Source: Candidatus Pelagibacter sp. (GTDB lineage: Bacteria > Pseudomonadota > Alphaproteobacteria > Pelagibacterales > Pelagibacteraceae). From it: a DNA stretch of 10,777 nt. Made by a program: the position numbers and the translations under genes. Of the stretch, positions 1-6,143 are shown in pieces. The notes beneath the pieces were generated by a model that did not search any database, had not been told where the DNA came from, and saw only the letters and a program-made list of their open reading frames with translations. The stretch spans positions 1-10,777 of the forward strand of contig DTVC01000013.1 in the NCBI GenBank assembly GCA_012963775.1, read 5' to 3'. The stretch's first letter is position 1; every line of letters begins with the position of its first letter.

Positions 1-116
1 AAGATATTTATATCGGCATGATGCAATTTATGGTTCTCCAAATAATCGGTTTGATTATTATAATAATTTTTCCTGAAATTGTTCTTTGGTTGCCCACCTA
101 TATTTTTGGTAAATAA
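1..116 (+). CDS. TRAP transporter large permease, C-terminal end (partial)
   Basis: Only the last 37 codons are in the window; the first complete codon starts at base 3 and the TAA stop is at 114-116. The visible peptide begins DIYIGMMQFMVLQIIG, continues as an isoleucine-rich membrane helix, and ends in a PEIVLWLPTYIFGK tail. This layout (DIY-G, a last transmembrane helix, then P-x-I-x-LWLP) is typical of the C-terminus of DctM-type large permeases. These are the 12-helix subunits of tripartite ATP-independent periplasmic transporters, which import small carboxylates and related solutes with a periplasmic binding protein. The small permease and binding protein would be expected upstream, outside the window. 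The family call rests on a short tail, so another multi-helix transporter is possible but less likely. Confidence 0.72.
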   Translation, partial: DIYIGMMQFMVLQIIGLIIIIIFPEIVLWLPTYIFGK

Positions 117-119
117 AAG

Positions 120-130
120 GGGTAATACCC
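120..130 (+). other. Small hairpin after the TRAP permease stop
   Basis: GGGT (120-123) and ACCC (127-130) can form a 4-bp GC-rich stem with a 3-nt loop, starting 3 nt after the TRAP permease stop codon. No T-run follows, so it is not a canonical intrinsic terminator. It could mark a transcript end or processing point between the permease and the degenerate copy that follows. It could also be chance. Confidence 0.25.
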
Positions 131-144
131 GAATAGGATTTAAA

Positions 145-256
145 GGATATATATTGGAATGATGCAGTTTATGGTTTTACAGATAATCAGATTAATAATT
201 ATCATTGTTTCCCCAAAATTGTGTTGTGGCTACCTACTGTCTTATATGGACAGTGA
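145..256 (+). pseudogene. Degenerate second copy of a TRAP large permease C-terminus
   Basis: This stretch repeats the end of the gene before it. From 150 it reads YIGMMQFMVLQII, R in place of G, then an isoleucine run. After a loss of one base in the T/C run at 207-214 it resumes, one frame over, as PKIVLWLPTVLYGQ with a TGA at 254-256. With the frame restored, about 28 of 35 residues match the intact tail, while many third codon positions differ. It is therefore an old paralogue, not a recent duplication. A second indel near 147-152 and a TAA at 141-143 close the frame upstream. No further upstream homology was seen, so this is a tail fragment without a functional reading frame. Confidence 0.6.
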
Positions 257-280
257 GATATTTTTGTTTAAAATAAAACT

Positions 281-1738
281 GTGATTCAACAAAAAGAAAA
301 TTTTCCGCTAAAAAATTGGGAGATAGTTTCTGTAAATCCAAATAATAAAAATTGGAATTGGAAAGATTTATTTTGTTTTTGGGGAAATAATGTACAAAGT
401 GTAATTGGTTTTTCATTGATAGCTTCACTTTATCTAGTTTACAATTTAAATTTTTTAATTGTTTTAATTGGCTGTCTAATAGCTTCTTTTTTAGTTTATA
501 TTTTTGCCAACTTAATAGGTAAACCTTCCCAAAAACATGGATTACCATTCCCGGTAATTTTAAGAACCTCAATGGGCATTAATGGAGCCAGGTATATTGC
601 GTTATTAAGAGGCTTGGTAGGTATTTTTATGTTTGGAATTCAAACATTCTTTATATCTAAATCTATAGGATATCTAATAAGAATAACATTGTTTTCTATA
701 GATAGTAGTTTTTTAGACCAAGATATATTTTTATATTTTTATATGGGAATGAATATAATTGACGGAATTGCTTTTTTATTTACATTATTAATTCAGTATT
801 CACTGTTTAGCAAAGGACAATCAGCAAATAGATTATTTATAAATTTTTCGGCATTATTTGTTTATTTTGGACTAATTATATTTTTAATATTAGTTATTTC
901 TGAGAATTTTTATGAAGTATCAAATTCATTTAAATTATCTCTAAACATTGTGAATCCTATAGCAAAAAACAATGTATTGCCTTTGATGACTGTAATTGGA
1001 ACGATGTTTGCTTATTTTTCAATTGTTATTGTTAATTTTGGTGATTTTTCTAGATATGTCAAAAACGAAGAAGAATTAAATAAAGGCAATATTAGTTTAG
1101 TAATTAATTTGATTTTATTTTCATTTCTAACAATTTTTATTGTTTTAGGTGTTGATATCATTTTAATAAAAAACATGGTTCAGGTTGATAGTTTATTAAC
1201 TAATCCAAATGATATAATTGGCAAATTTGACAATACATATTTGTCAATCATGGCTTTGTTATTTATTTTATTTGCAACAGCATCTACAAATTTAATTGCA
1301 AATTATATTCCTTCTCAAAATGCTTTATTAAATTTTTTACCAAAAAATCTTTCATTAAAAAGTTCAGGATATTTAATTGTATTATTTGGATTTTTTGCAG
1401 GATTATTCTGGCTACCTGTTTTGAGCCAAATAGGAATATTATCACTTGTAGATACTATTGGATCTTTTTTTGGACCAATATCTGGAATAATGATTGCAGA
1501 CTATTATTTGATAAGAAATAAACATATATCAAATAAAGATATATTTTCTTCAATATCAGGAAGTTCTTATTATTATTCAAATGGTTGGCAAATTAAAGGT
1601 ATTTACGCATTATTTATTGGATTTATATTTTCTGCTGCAACTATATGGAATACTGATTTAAGCTTTCTGCATTCTTTTTCATGGTTAATTGGAGCATTTG
1701 TATCTTGGATAACATATTATTTGTTGGCAAGTGATTAA
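281..1738 (+). CDS. NCS1-family nucleobase/hydantoin-type cation symporter
   Basis: A 485-residue inner-membrane protein with about 12 hydrophobic helices. It belongs to the nucleobase:cation symporter-1 family (relatives: Mhp1, PucI, CodB), which imports nucleobases, hydantoins, allantoin and similar compounds with Na+ or H+. Visible family blocks: FWGNNVQS (34-40), GKPSQKHGLPFPVILRTSMG (80-99), FGIQ (118-121), NFGDFSRY (252-259), TNLIAN (336-341) and IADYYLIR (405-412). Gln121 and Asn337 align by eye with the substrate-binding Gln121 and Asn318 of Mhp1. The two stacking tryptophans of Mhp1 (117, 220) appear as Met117 and Phe246, so the substrate may differ from a hydantoin. The GTG start is chosen because a TAA at 269-271 closes the frame just upstream and no early ATG exists. 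No clear ribosome-binding site. The next gene starts at the base after its stop, implying co-translation. Confidence 0.88.
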   Translation: MIQQKENFPLKNWEIVSVNPNNKNWNWKDLFCFWGNNVQSVIGFSLIASLYLVYNLNFLIVLIGCLIASFLVYIFANLIGKPSQKHGLPFPVILRTSMGINGARYIALLRGLVGIFMFGIQTFFISKSIGYLIRITLFSIDSSFLDQDIFLYFYMGMNIIDGIAFLFTLLIQYSLFSKGQSANRLFINFSALFVYFGLIIFLILVISENFYEVSNSFKLSLNIVNPIAKNNVLPLMTVIGTMFAYFSIVIVNFGDFSRYVKNEEELNKGNISLVINLILFSFLTIFIVLGVDIILIKNMVQVDSLLTNPNDIIGKFDNTYLSIMALLFILFATASTNLIANYIPSQNALLNFLPKNLSLKSSGYLIVLFGFFAGLFWLPVLSQIGILSLVDTIGSFFGPISGIMIADYYLIRNKHISNKDIFSSISGSSYYYSNGWQIKGIYALFIGFIFSAATIWNTDLSFLHSFSWLIGAFVSWITYYLLASD

Positions 1739-2485
1739 ATGCATCAATTTGATTTAAGAAATAGAACAGCAATAATTACTGGTGGAGCTCAAGGATTAGG
1801 ACTAGGTATAGCGAAGCGATTTATTGAATCTGGAGCAGAAGTAATTATTTGGGATATAGATAAGAGATTAATAAAAGAAGCAAAACAAGAATTAAATAGT
1901 AATAAACTAACTTCACAAATAGTAGATGTTACCGATTTTGAAGATATTAAAACAAACATAGATGCAATAATCATTAACAAAAAAGTGGATATTTTTGTTA
2001 ATAATGCCGGAGTCACTGGTTTAACTACTGGATTATGGGATTATCCAATTGATGAGTGGCATAAAGTTTTAAATGTAAATCTCAATGGAACTTTTTATTG
2101 TTGCAAGGCAATAGTTCCTCATATGATAAAAAATAATTATGGAAGAATAGTAAATGTTGCTTCGGTAGCTGGAAAAGATGGAAATGCAAATGCTAGCGCT
2201 TATAGTTCTGCAAAAGCTGCTGTTATAGGATTAACAAAATCTTTAGGTAAAGAGTTAGCAAATAAAAATATCGCGGTTAATGTAGTTACACCAGCAAGTG
2301 CAAAAACCAGAATACTTGATCAAATGTCAAAAGAGCATGTTCAGTTTATGTTTTCAAAAATTCCAAGAAAAAGATTTTTAGAAATGAATGAGTTTGCCTC
2401 TTTAGTTACTTGGTTGTCCAGTGAAGAAAATTCATTTTCCACAGCTGCTGTTTTTGATATTAGCGGTGGTAGATCTACTTATTAG
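1739..2485 (+). CDS. SDR-family NAD(P)-dependent oxidoreductase
   Basis: A 248-residue cytosolic classical short-chain dehydrogenase/reductase with a single Rossmann domain. Visible motifs: TGGAQGLG cofactor loop (14-21), Asp39 after the second strand (usually favours NAD over NADP), DV at 63-64, NNAG (88-91), and the catalytic tetrad Asn114, Ser142, Tyr155, Lys159 (YSSAK). The usual P-G after the sixth strand is P-A here (TPASAKT, about 184-190). The C-terminus FDISGGRSTY resembles sugar/polyol-acting and FabG-like SDRs. Its ATG directly follows the TAA of the NCS1 symporter (TAAATG), so translation is coupled. The simplest inference is that it oxidises or reduces the compound imported by the symporter. 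Substrate cannot be told from the sequence. A generic 3-oxoacyl-ACP reductase label would be possible but is less likely in this context. Confidence 0.9.
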   Translation: MHQFDLRNRTAIITGGAQGLGLGIAKRFIESGAEVIIWDIDKRLIKEAKQELNSNKLTSQIVDVTDFEDIKTNIDAIIINKKVDIFVNNAGVTGLTTGLWDYPIDEWHKVLNVNLNGTFYCCKAIVPHMIKNNYGRIVNVASVAGKDGNANASAYSSAKAAVIGLTKSLGKELANKNIAVNVVTPASAKTRILDQMSKEHVQFMFSKIPRKRFLEMNEFASLVTWLSSEENSFSTAAVFDISGGRSTY

Positions 2486-2606
2486 GCTTACTTAAAGGCA
2501 AAATCGAAGTCTCTATCTTAGTTCGATGTAATTCTTTAGATATTACAGGTGCAAAAATTATTAGCGACCAATAAACTAGAAGTATAAATATAGATAAAGT
2601 TTTCAT
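2475..2606 (-). CDS. Small membrane protein of unknown function (43 aa)
   Basis: An ATG-to-TAG frame of 43 codons on the minus strand. It starts MKTLSIFILLVYWSLIIFAP, giving one hydrophobic helix (about 4-22), followed by a polar, basic tail ending SKPNK. It has the make-up of a single-pass inner-membrane protein or an uncleaved signal anchor. It occupies most of the otherwise gene-free space between the SDR gene and the DUF3047 gene, and its 3' end overlaps the SDR stop region by 11 nt in convergent orientation. No convincing ribosome-binding site precedes it, as is common elsewhere in this window. Start codon, an MKT-type beginning, clean hydrophobic profile and good fit to the gap argue for a real gene; shortness argues for caution. 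No family is recognised. Confidence 0.5.
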   Translation of the reverse strand: MKTLSIFILLVYWSLIIFAPVISKELHRTKIETSILPLSKPNK

Positions 2607-2680
2607 GTAATTTCAAATAGGTAATGATTTTGAATAATGCGTGTCTTAATAGTGACTAAACTATGATTTTTTAAAAATAA

Positions 2681-2710
2681 TTGAAAAAAAATTTTCTTAA
2701 GTTATAGGTG
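2681..2710 (+). promoter_or_regulatory. Possible promoter and ribosome-binding site for the DUF3047 gene
   Basis: TTGAAA at 2681-2686 and TATAGG at 2703-2708 are 16 bp apart and resemble -35 and -10 elements, but transcription would then start almost at the ATG (2715). AGGTG at 2706-2710 lies 4 nt before the ATG and could instead be a Shine-Dalgarno, which would need an earlier promoter. The two readings are exclusive. The sequence is AT-rich enough for chance matches. Confidence 0.25.
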
Positions 2711-2714
2711 TTAC

Positions 2715-3368
2715 ATGATCAGACTTATAAATTTCATTTTACTATTTTGGATTTTTTTGTGTTTAACTCTAAAAGCTGAAACAGTTAGCGTTTTTGAATT
2801 TACCGAAAAAGAATTTGGCACTTTAAAAGTTAGAAAAGTTATAGGTGCTAAAGGAGAGACTAAATACTCTCTTGGAAGCAATGAAAATGGTCAATTTCTT
2901 AGAGCTGAAGCAAAAGGAACAGCGTCTGGACTAGGTCAAAAAGTTAAAATTGATCTAAATAAAACTCCTTTTATAAATATTACATGGAAGATAGAGAAAG
3001 ATCTTAAAGGAATAGATGAAAAAACTAAAAAGGGCCATGATTTTGCGGCAAGAGTATTTGTTGTTAAAAAGACAGGATTAACTCCTTTATCCAACAAAGC
3101 AGTAAATTATGTATTCTCTAGTAATAATTCAGTAAATGAATCTTGGAGAAGTCCTTACACCAAAAGCTCAGTAGATTATGTTTTATCTACAACAAAAGAT
3201 AACATAAATGAATGGGTTACTGTTAAAGCAAATGTTAAAGAGCATTTTAAGAAATTACATGATCTAGATGTTGAAGAATTATCCGGAGTAGCAATTATGA
3301 CTGATACAGATCAAACAAAAATAAAAGCTATCTCTTATTATCAAAATATTTATTTTTCGTCAGAATAA
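2715..3368 (+). CDS. DUF3047 domain-containing exported protein
   Basis: A 217-residue protein with a short N-terminal hydrophobic segment (about 4-19) and an LKA/ET junction at 21/22, consistent with Sec export and cleavage to a periplasmic form. The rest matches the DUF3047 pattern: ITWKIEKDLKG (89-99), GHDFAARVFVV (107-117), KAVNYVFSS (128-136), ESWRSPYTK (142-150), EWVTVKANVKEHF (166-178) and GVAIMTDTDQT (191-201). The family is widespread in proteobacteria as single-domain periplasmic proteins. Its molecular function is not known, and nothing here adds to it beyond the conserved W, R and TDTD residues. It stands alone: a minus-strand small ORF lies on either side. Its TAA is followed immediately by the reverse-strand stop of the next small ORF. 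Confidence 0.87.
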   Translation: MIRLINFILLFWIFLCLTLKAETVSVFEFTEKEFGTLKVRKVIGAKGETKYSLGSNENGQFLRAEAKGTASGLGQKVKIDLNKTPFINITWKIEKDLKGIDEKTKKGHDFAARVFVVKKTGLTPLSNKAVNYVFSSNNSVNESWRSPYTKSSVDYVLSTTKDNINEWVTVKANVKEHFKKLHDLDVEELSGVAIMTDTDQTKIKAISYYQNIYFSSE

Positions 3369-3509
3369 TTACAATTTAGTGTATTTTTTTAAGCTTACAC
3401 TTAAAAAAGACAAAACTATTGCTGCAATCACATCTTCTATTGGTTGCGCAGAAGGAAAACCAAAATTCCAAAGAATCACACCTATTAGCCAAATGAAATA
3501 AATTTTCAT
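3369..3509 (-). CDS. Small two-helix membrane protein of unknown function (46 aa)
   Basis: An ATG-to-TAA frame of 46 codons filling the gap between the DUF3047 and uracil-DNA glycosylase genes. The protein begins MKIYFIWLIGVILWNFGFP, a hydrophobic helix (about 3-18), then has a short polar link SAQPIEDV, a second helix (about 27-40, IAAIVLSFLSVSL) and a KKYTKL basic end. This suggests a two-pass inner-membrane hairpin with both ends cytoplasmic. It starts 29 nt after the glycosylase stop codon on the same strand and is probably the last gene of that transcript. Its stop abuts the convergent DUF3047 stop. Ordered Trp/Gly/Pro residues, an acidic link and a lysine end look like selected protein rather than noise. 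No named family is recognised. Confidence 0.6.
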   Translation of the reverse strand: MKIYFIWLIGVILWNFGFPSAQPIEDVIAAIVLSFLSVSLKKYTKL

Positions 3510-3538
3510 GAATAATTTAGTATTTTGATATCATTTAA

Positions 3539-4213
3539 TTAAATTAATTTTAAGACTTTTTTAAATAATGAAGTCATCTTTTGTTCGTTAAGCCTACCAG
3601 TATTTACATTTCTTGGACTTGGATGATAGCAACCAACTAATAAAATATTATTGGTTAAATGATAAACGTTGTTGTGACCAAACTTAATTTTGTCTGAAAA
3701 ACCATAATTAGTTTTATAAAAATAAACACATGCATCAAAAGCAATTTTTCCAAGAGCTACAATTACTTTTAGATTTTTTAAAAGATTTATCTCTTGTTTA
3801 AAATAATTAAAGCAATTATCTAATTCATTTTTTAAAGGTTTGTCACCAGGAGGCACGCACTTTAGTGCTGCTGTAATAAAAGCATTATTTAGTTTTAAAC
3901 CATCATTGATATGATCAGAATTGCTTTGATTGGAAATCTTAGCTTTATATAAGCATTTGTATAAAAAATCTGACGACTTATCTCCAGTAAATACCCTTCC
4001 TGTTCTTGTTCCACCATGAGCTGCTGGAGCCAAACCCACGAAAAAAATTTTGCCATTTATATCTCCAAATCCTGGTATAGGTTTTCCCCAATAAGTTTGA
4101 TCTCTGTATTGTTTTCTCTTTTCTCTTGATATCTTTTTTCTAAATTTAACTAATCTAGGACATTTGTTACATTTGATTATTTTATTAGATAATTTTTGAA
4201 ATTTATCTTTCAT
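3539..4213 (-). CDS. Uracil-DNA glycosylase, family 5 (UDGb type)
   Basis: A 224-residue base-excision repair enzyme that removes uracil, and in characterised family 5 members also other deaminated bases, from DNA. Motif 1 is GLAPAAHGG (60-68) followed by TRTGRVFTGD (69-78). The HGG continuation and the lack of a catalytic Asp/Glu in motif 1 mark family 5 rather than family 4. Motif 2 is HPSPRN (197-202). Four cysteines suited to a [4Fe-4S] cluster are present: Cys15 and Cys18 in KCNKCPR, Cys119 and Cys134. The WGKPIPGFGD segment (42-51) is also family-typical. Length is close to other UDGb proteins, so it looks intact. It lies 46 nt downstream of the DUF1289 gene on the same strand and probably shares its transcript. 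Confidence 0.9.
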   Translation of the reverse strand: MKDKFQKLSNKIIKCNKCPRLVKFRKKISREKRKQYRDQTYWGKPIPGFGDINGKIFFVGLAPAAHGGTRTGRVFTGDKSSDFLYKCLYKAKISNQSNSDHINDGLKLNNAFITAALKCVPPGDKPLKNELDNCFNYFKQEINLLKNLKVIVALGKIAFDACVYFYKTNYGFSDKIKFGHNNVYHLTNNILLVGCYHPSPRNVNTGRLNEQKMTSLFKKVLKLI

Positions 4214-4259
4214 AATATGGTGATCTCTGTAGAATTTGACCTTAGATATTTGGTTTAAC

Positions 4260-4508
4260 TCATTTTTGATTAGCTTTTTTATATAACGTAATTCCTTTAT
4301 TTACTTTATGATTGTAAGATTCTTTAAAACTTTCTAGCTGCCATCCATTTAATCTTTTTTGTATTATTTTAAGATTTTCTTTTTTCCATTCATCACTAGT
4401 TTCCTCAATTTTCCACATTTTTTTATCAGCATTACTTCTTCCACAACCATAACAAAAGCCAGTCACAGGATCAGTTTTGCAAATACTTATACATGGTGAA
4501 ATGATCAT
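4260..4508 (-). CDS. DUF1289 domain-containing small cysteine-rich protein
   Basis: An 82-residue protein. Its N-terminal half is the DUF1289 signature: SPCISICKTDPVTGFCYGCGR (starting at residue 4), with Cys6, Cys10, Cys19 and Cys22 in a C-x3-C-x8-C-x2-C array that could hold a metal or iron-sulfur centre. Metal binding is inferred from the cysteines, not shown. The conserved W-K-x-E-x-S-x-E-W-K segment follows (about 32-42), and the C-terminus is lysine-rich. The family is common in proteobacteria and has no established function. It is the first gene of a minus-strand set with the uracil-DNA glycosylase downstream. An AT-rich spacer of about 100 bp separates it from the divergent tRNA-Leu; no single minus-strand promoter stands out there. 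Confidence 0.85.
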   Translation of the reverse strand: MIISPCISICKTDPVTGFCYGCGRSNADKKMWKIEETSDEWKKENLKIIQKRLNGWQLESFKESYNHKVNKGITLYKKANQK

Positions 4509-4566
4509 AATTTTTAACTTTTATATATTTATATTTTATAATTCAATAAATTGATAATTATTGGCG

Positions 4567-4595
4567 TTGGACAAATGAAATCAATCATATATAAA
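4567..4595 (+). promoter_or_regulatory. Candidate promoter of the tRNA-Leu / tig transcript
   Basis: TTGGAC (4567-4572) and TATAAA (4590-4595) are separated by 17 bp, the ideal sigma-70 spacing, and would start transcription a few bases before the tRNA at 4609. The -10 matches the consensus at five of six positions; the -35 matches mainly at TTG. Spacing and placement are the main support. Confidence 0.45.
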
Positions 4596-4608
4596 ACTGC
4601 ATTATTGT

Positions 4609-4693
4609 GGGCAAGTGGCGGAATTGGTATACGCGCTAGTCTTAGGAACTAGTACCGAAAGGTTTAAGAGTTCGAGTCTCTTCTTGCCCACCA
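4609..4693 (+). tRNA. tRNA-Leu (anticodon UAG)
   Basis: A complete class II tRNA can be folded by eye. The acceptor stem is GGGCAAG (4609-4615) with CTTGCCC (4683-4689), then discriminator A and an encoded CCA (4691-4693). The D arm contains GCG...CGC around AATTGGTATA. The anticodon stem CTAGT/ACTAG encloses the loop CTTAGGA (4641-4647), so the anticodon is TAG at 4643-4645, reading CUA and other CUN leucine codons. A short variable arm ACC-GAAA-GGT follows, as expected for leucine tRNAs, and the T arm is AAGAG-TTCGAGT-CTCTT (4666-4682). The trigger factor start codon follows the CCA after only 7 nt, so the two are almost certainly on one primary transcript. Confidence 0.96.
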
Positions 4694-4700
4694 AGAAATT

Positions 4701-6137
4701 ATGAAAGTTACAGTTGAAAATAAAAAAGGTCTAACAAAAGACCTAAGAGTTTTTATCGACAAAAAAACTATGTCTTCATATATAAATGAAAAATATGAAG
4801 AGGTTAAAAAAAATGTTGTATTAAAAGGTTTTAGACCAGGGAAGGTGCCTAGAGAGATTTTAAAAAGACAATTCGGCGAGACTATATTTGGAGAAGTTCT
4901 GGATAAAGTTTTAAAAGATACCAGCTCCAAAGTGCTTGAAGAAAATAAAATTAAACCTGCAGGTCAACCTAAAATAGATTTAAAAACTTATGGTGAAGAC
5001 AAAGATTTAGAATATGTTATTTCAGTAACAGAACTTCCAAAAATTGAAATAAAATCAATAGAAAATATTAAATACGATCAATATATAGTAAAAATAGATC
5101 CTACAGAAACAGATAAAAGAATAGAGCAAATAGCACAAAGTCAAAATAATTTTAAGGAAGTAGAAGGAACAAAATCTACTGAAGGAGACTTGGTAATCTT
5201 TGATTACAAAGCAACTATTGATAACAAAGAATTCAAAGGTGGAGAAGGTAAAAATACACAACTAGTTTTAGGTAAAGATTTATTTATCAAAGGATTTGAT
5301 AAACAATTAATTGGTTTAAAAAAAAGTGATCAGAAAAAAGTGGAAGCAGTATTGCCTGAAAATTATCCTGAAAAAGAATATGCAAATAAAAAAGCTATTT
5401 TTGATTGTAAAATTATAACAGTTAAAAAACCTGAAAAAACAAAAATCAACGATGAGTTTGCTAAAAACTTAGGTTCCAAAGATTTAAATAATTTAAAAGA
5501 ATTAATTTCAAAACAAATTAACGAAGAATATAAAAATTCATTAGATACAATAACTAATAAACAAATTTTAAATCAACTTGAAAAATTTAAAGTTGATGAA
5601 ATTCCGGATAATTTAATTGAACAAGAAGTAAAAATTTTATCACAAGGCATGAAAGAAGAAGAAATTAAAAAAAATAAAAAAAATTTTGAAGATCAAGCTA
5701 AGAAAAGAATTAAAACAGGATTAATTTTAAATCAATTTGGAGAACAAAATAATATCAAAATATCTGATCAAGAAATGCAAACTGCAATACAAAAACAATT
5801 AAGAACTATGCCGGGTCAAGAAAAAATGGTTCAGGAATATTATCAAAAAAATCCATCTGCTTTAGCTAGTCTTAGAGGATCTTTGTATGAAGAAAAAATA
5901 ATTCAAACGATCAAAGATAAAACCAAAGCAACCAAAATAGAAATTACTCAAGTGCAGGCTCAAAAATTATTAAAAGAAGAAAATGAAAGAAATGTAAAAG
6001 AACAGTCGCAAGAATTTAAAGATATTGATACTGATACCAAAAAAGTCAAAAACTCATTAAAAACTAAAAAACCTAAAAAAACTTCAAAAAAAAGTTTATC
6101 AACAAAAACAAAATCAAAAAAAGTTAGCAAAAAGTAA
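4701..6137 (+). CDS. tig: Trigger factor, ribosome-associated chaperone
   Basis: Trigger factor binds the ribosome near the peptide exit and shields nascent chains. The N-terminal domain carries the ribosome-docking signature GFRPGKVP at 43-50, at the same residue numbers as in E. coli. The FKBP-type prolyl isomerase domain spans about 161-245 ([14 protein letters not shown] onward, with [10 protein letters not shown] at 198-207). The helical chaperone arms run to about 430. The protein is 478 residues, longer than the roughly 430 usual. The extra length is a C-terminal Lys/Ser/Thr tail: 16 of the last 32 residues are lysine. The ATG at 4701 is favoured because [17 protein letters not shown] matches family N-termini; AAGAAA just upstream may serve as a weak ribosome-binding site. 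It heads the tig-clpP-clpX-lon order. Confidence 0.97.
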   Translation: MKVTVENKKGLTKDLRVFIDKKTMSSYINEKYEEVKKNVVLKGFRPGKVPREILKRQFGETIFGEVLDKVLKDTSSKVLEENKIKPAGQPKIDLKTYGEDKDLEYVISVTELPKIEIKSIENIKYDQYIVKIDPTETDKRIEQIAQSQNNFKEVEGTKSTEGDLVIFDYKATIDNKEFKGGEGKNTQLVLGKDLFIKGFDKQLIGLKKSDQKKVEAVLPENYPEKEYANKKAIFDCKIITVKKPEKTKINDEFAKNLGSKDLNNLKELISKQINEEYKNSLDTITNKQILNQLEKFKVDEIPDNLIEQEVKILSQGMKEEEIKKNKKNFEDQAKKRIKTGLILNQFGEQNNIKISDQEMQTAIQKQLRTMPGQEKMVQEYYQKNPSALASLRGSLYEEKIIQTIKDKTKATKIEITQVQAQKLLKEENERNVKEQSQEFKDIDTDTKKVKNSLKTKKPKKTSKKSLSTKTKSKKVSKK

Positions 6138-6143
6138 TCACAA

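Noticed and set aside
159..281. Free-standing small ORF starting MMQFMVLQII
   Set aside because: Its homology to the TRAP permease tail breaks at a frameshift and continues in another frame. It is better read as pseudogene debris.
1789..2016. Minus-strand reading frame inside the SDR gene
   Set aside because: It is a shadow of a well-supported gene with intact SDR motifs; no independent protein family features.
2503..2527. Inverted repeat ATCGAA...TTCGAT after the SDR gene
   Set aside because: A 6-bp stem with a 13-nt loop and no T-run on either strand. It falls inside the 43-aa minus-strand ORF, so it is likely chance.
3378..3401. Inverted repeat AGTGTA...TACACT as a terminator for the DUF3047 gene
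   Set aside because: The stem is only 6 bp with a 12-nt loop and is followed by A-rich, not T-rich, sequence on the + strand. It also lies inside the 46-aa minus-strand ORF.
4575..4652. Short + strand ORF (25 codons, starts MKSIIYKTALLW)
   Set aside because: It runs into and stops within the tRNA-Leu anticodon arm and overlaps the likely promoter, so it is almost certainly not translated.
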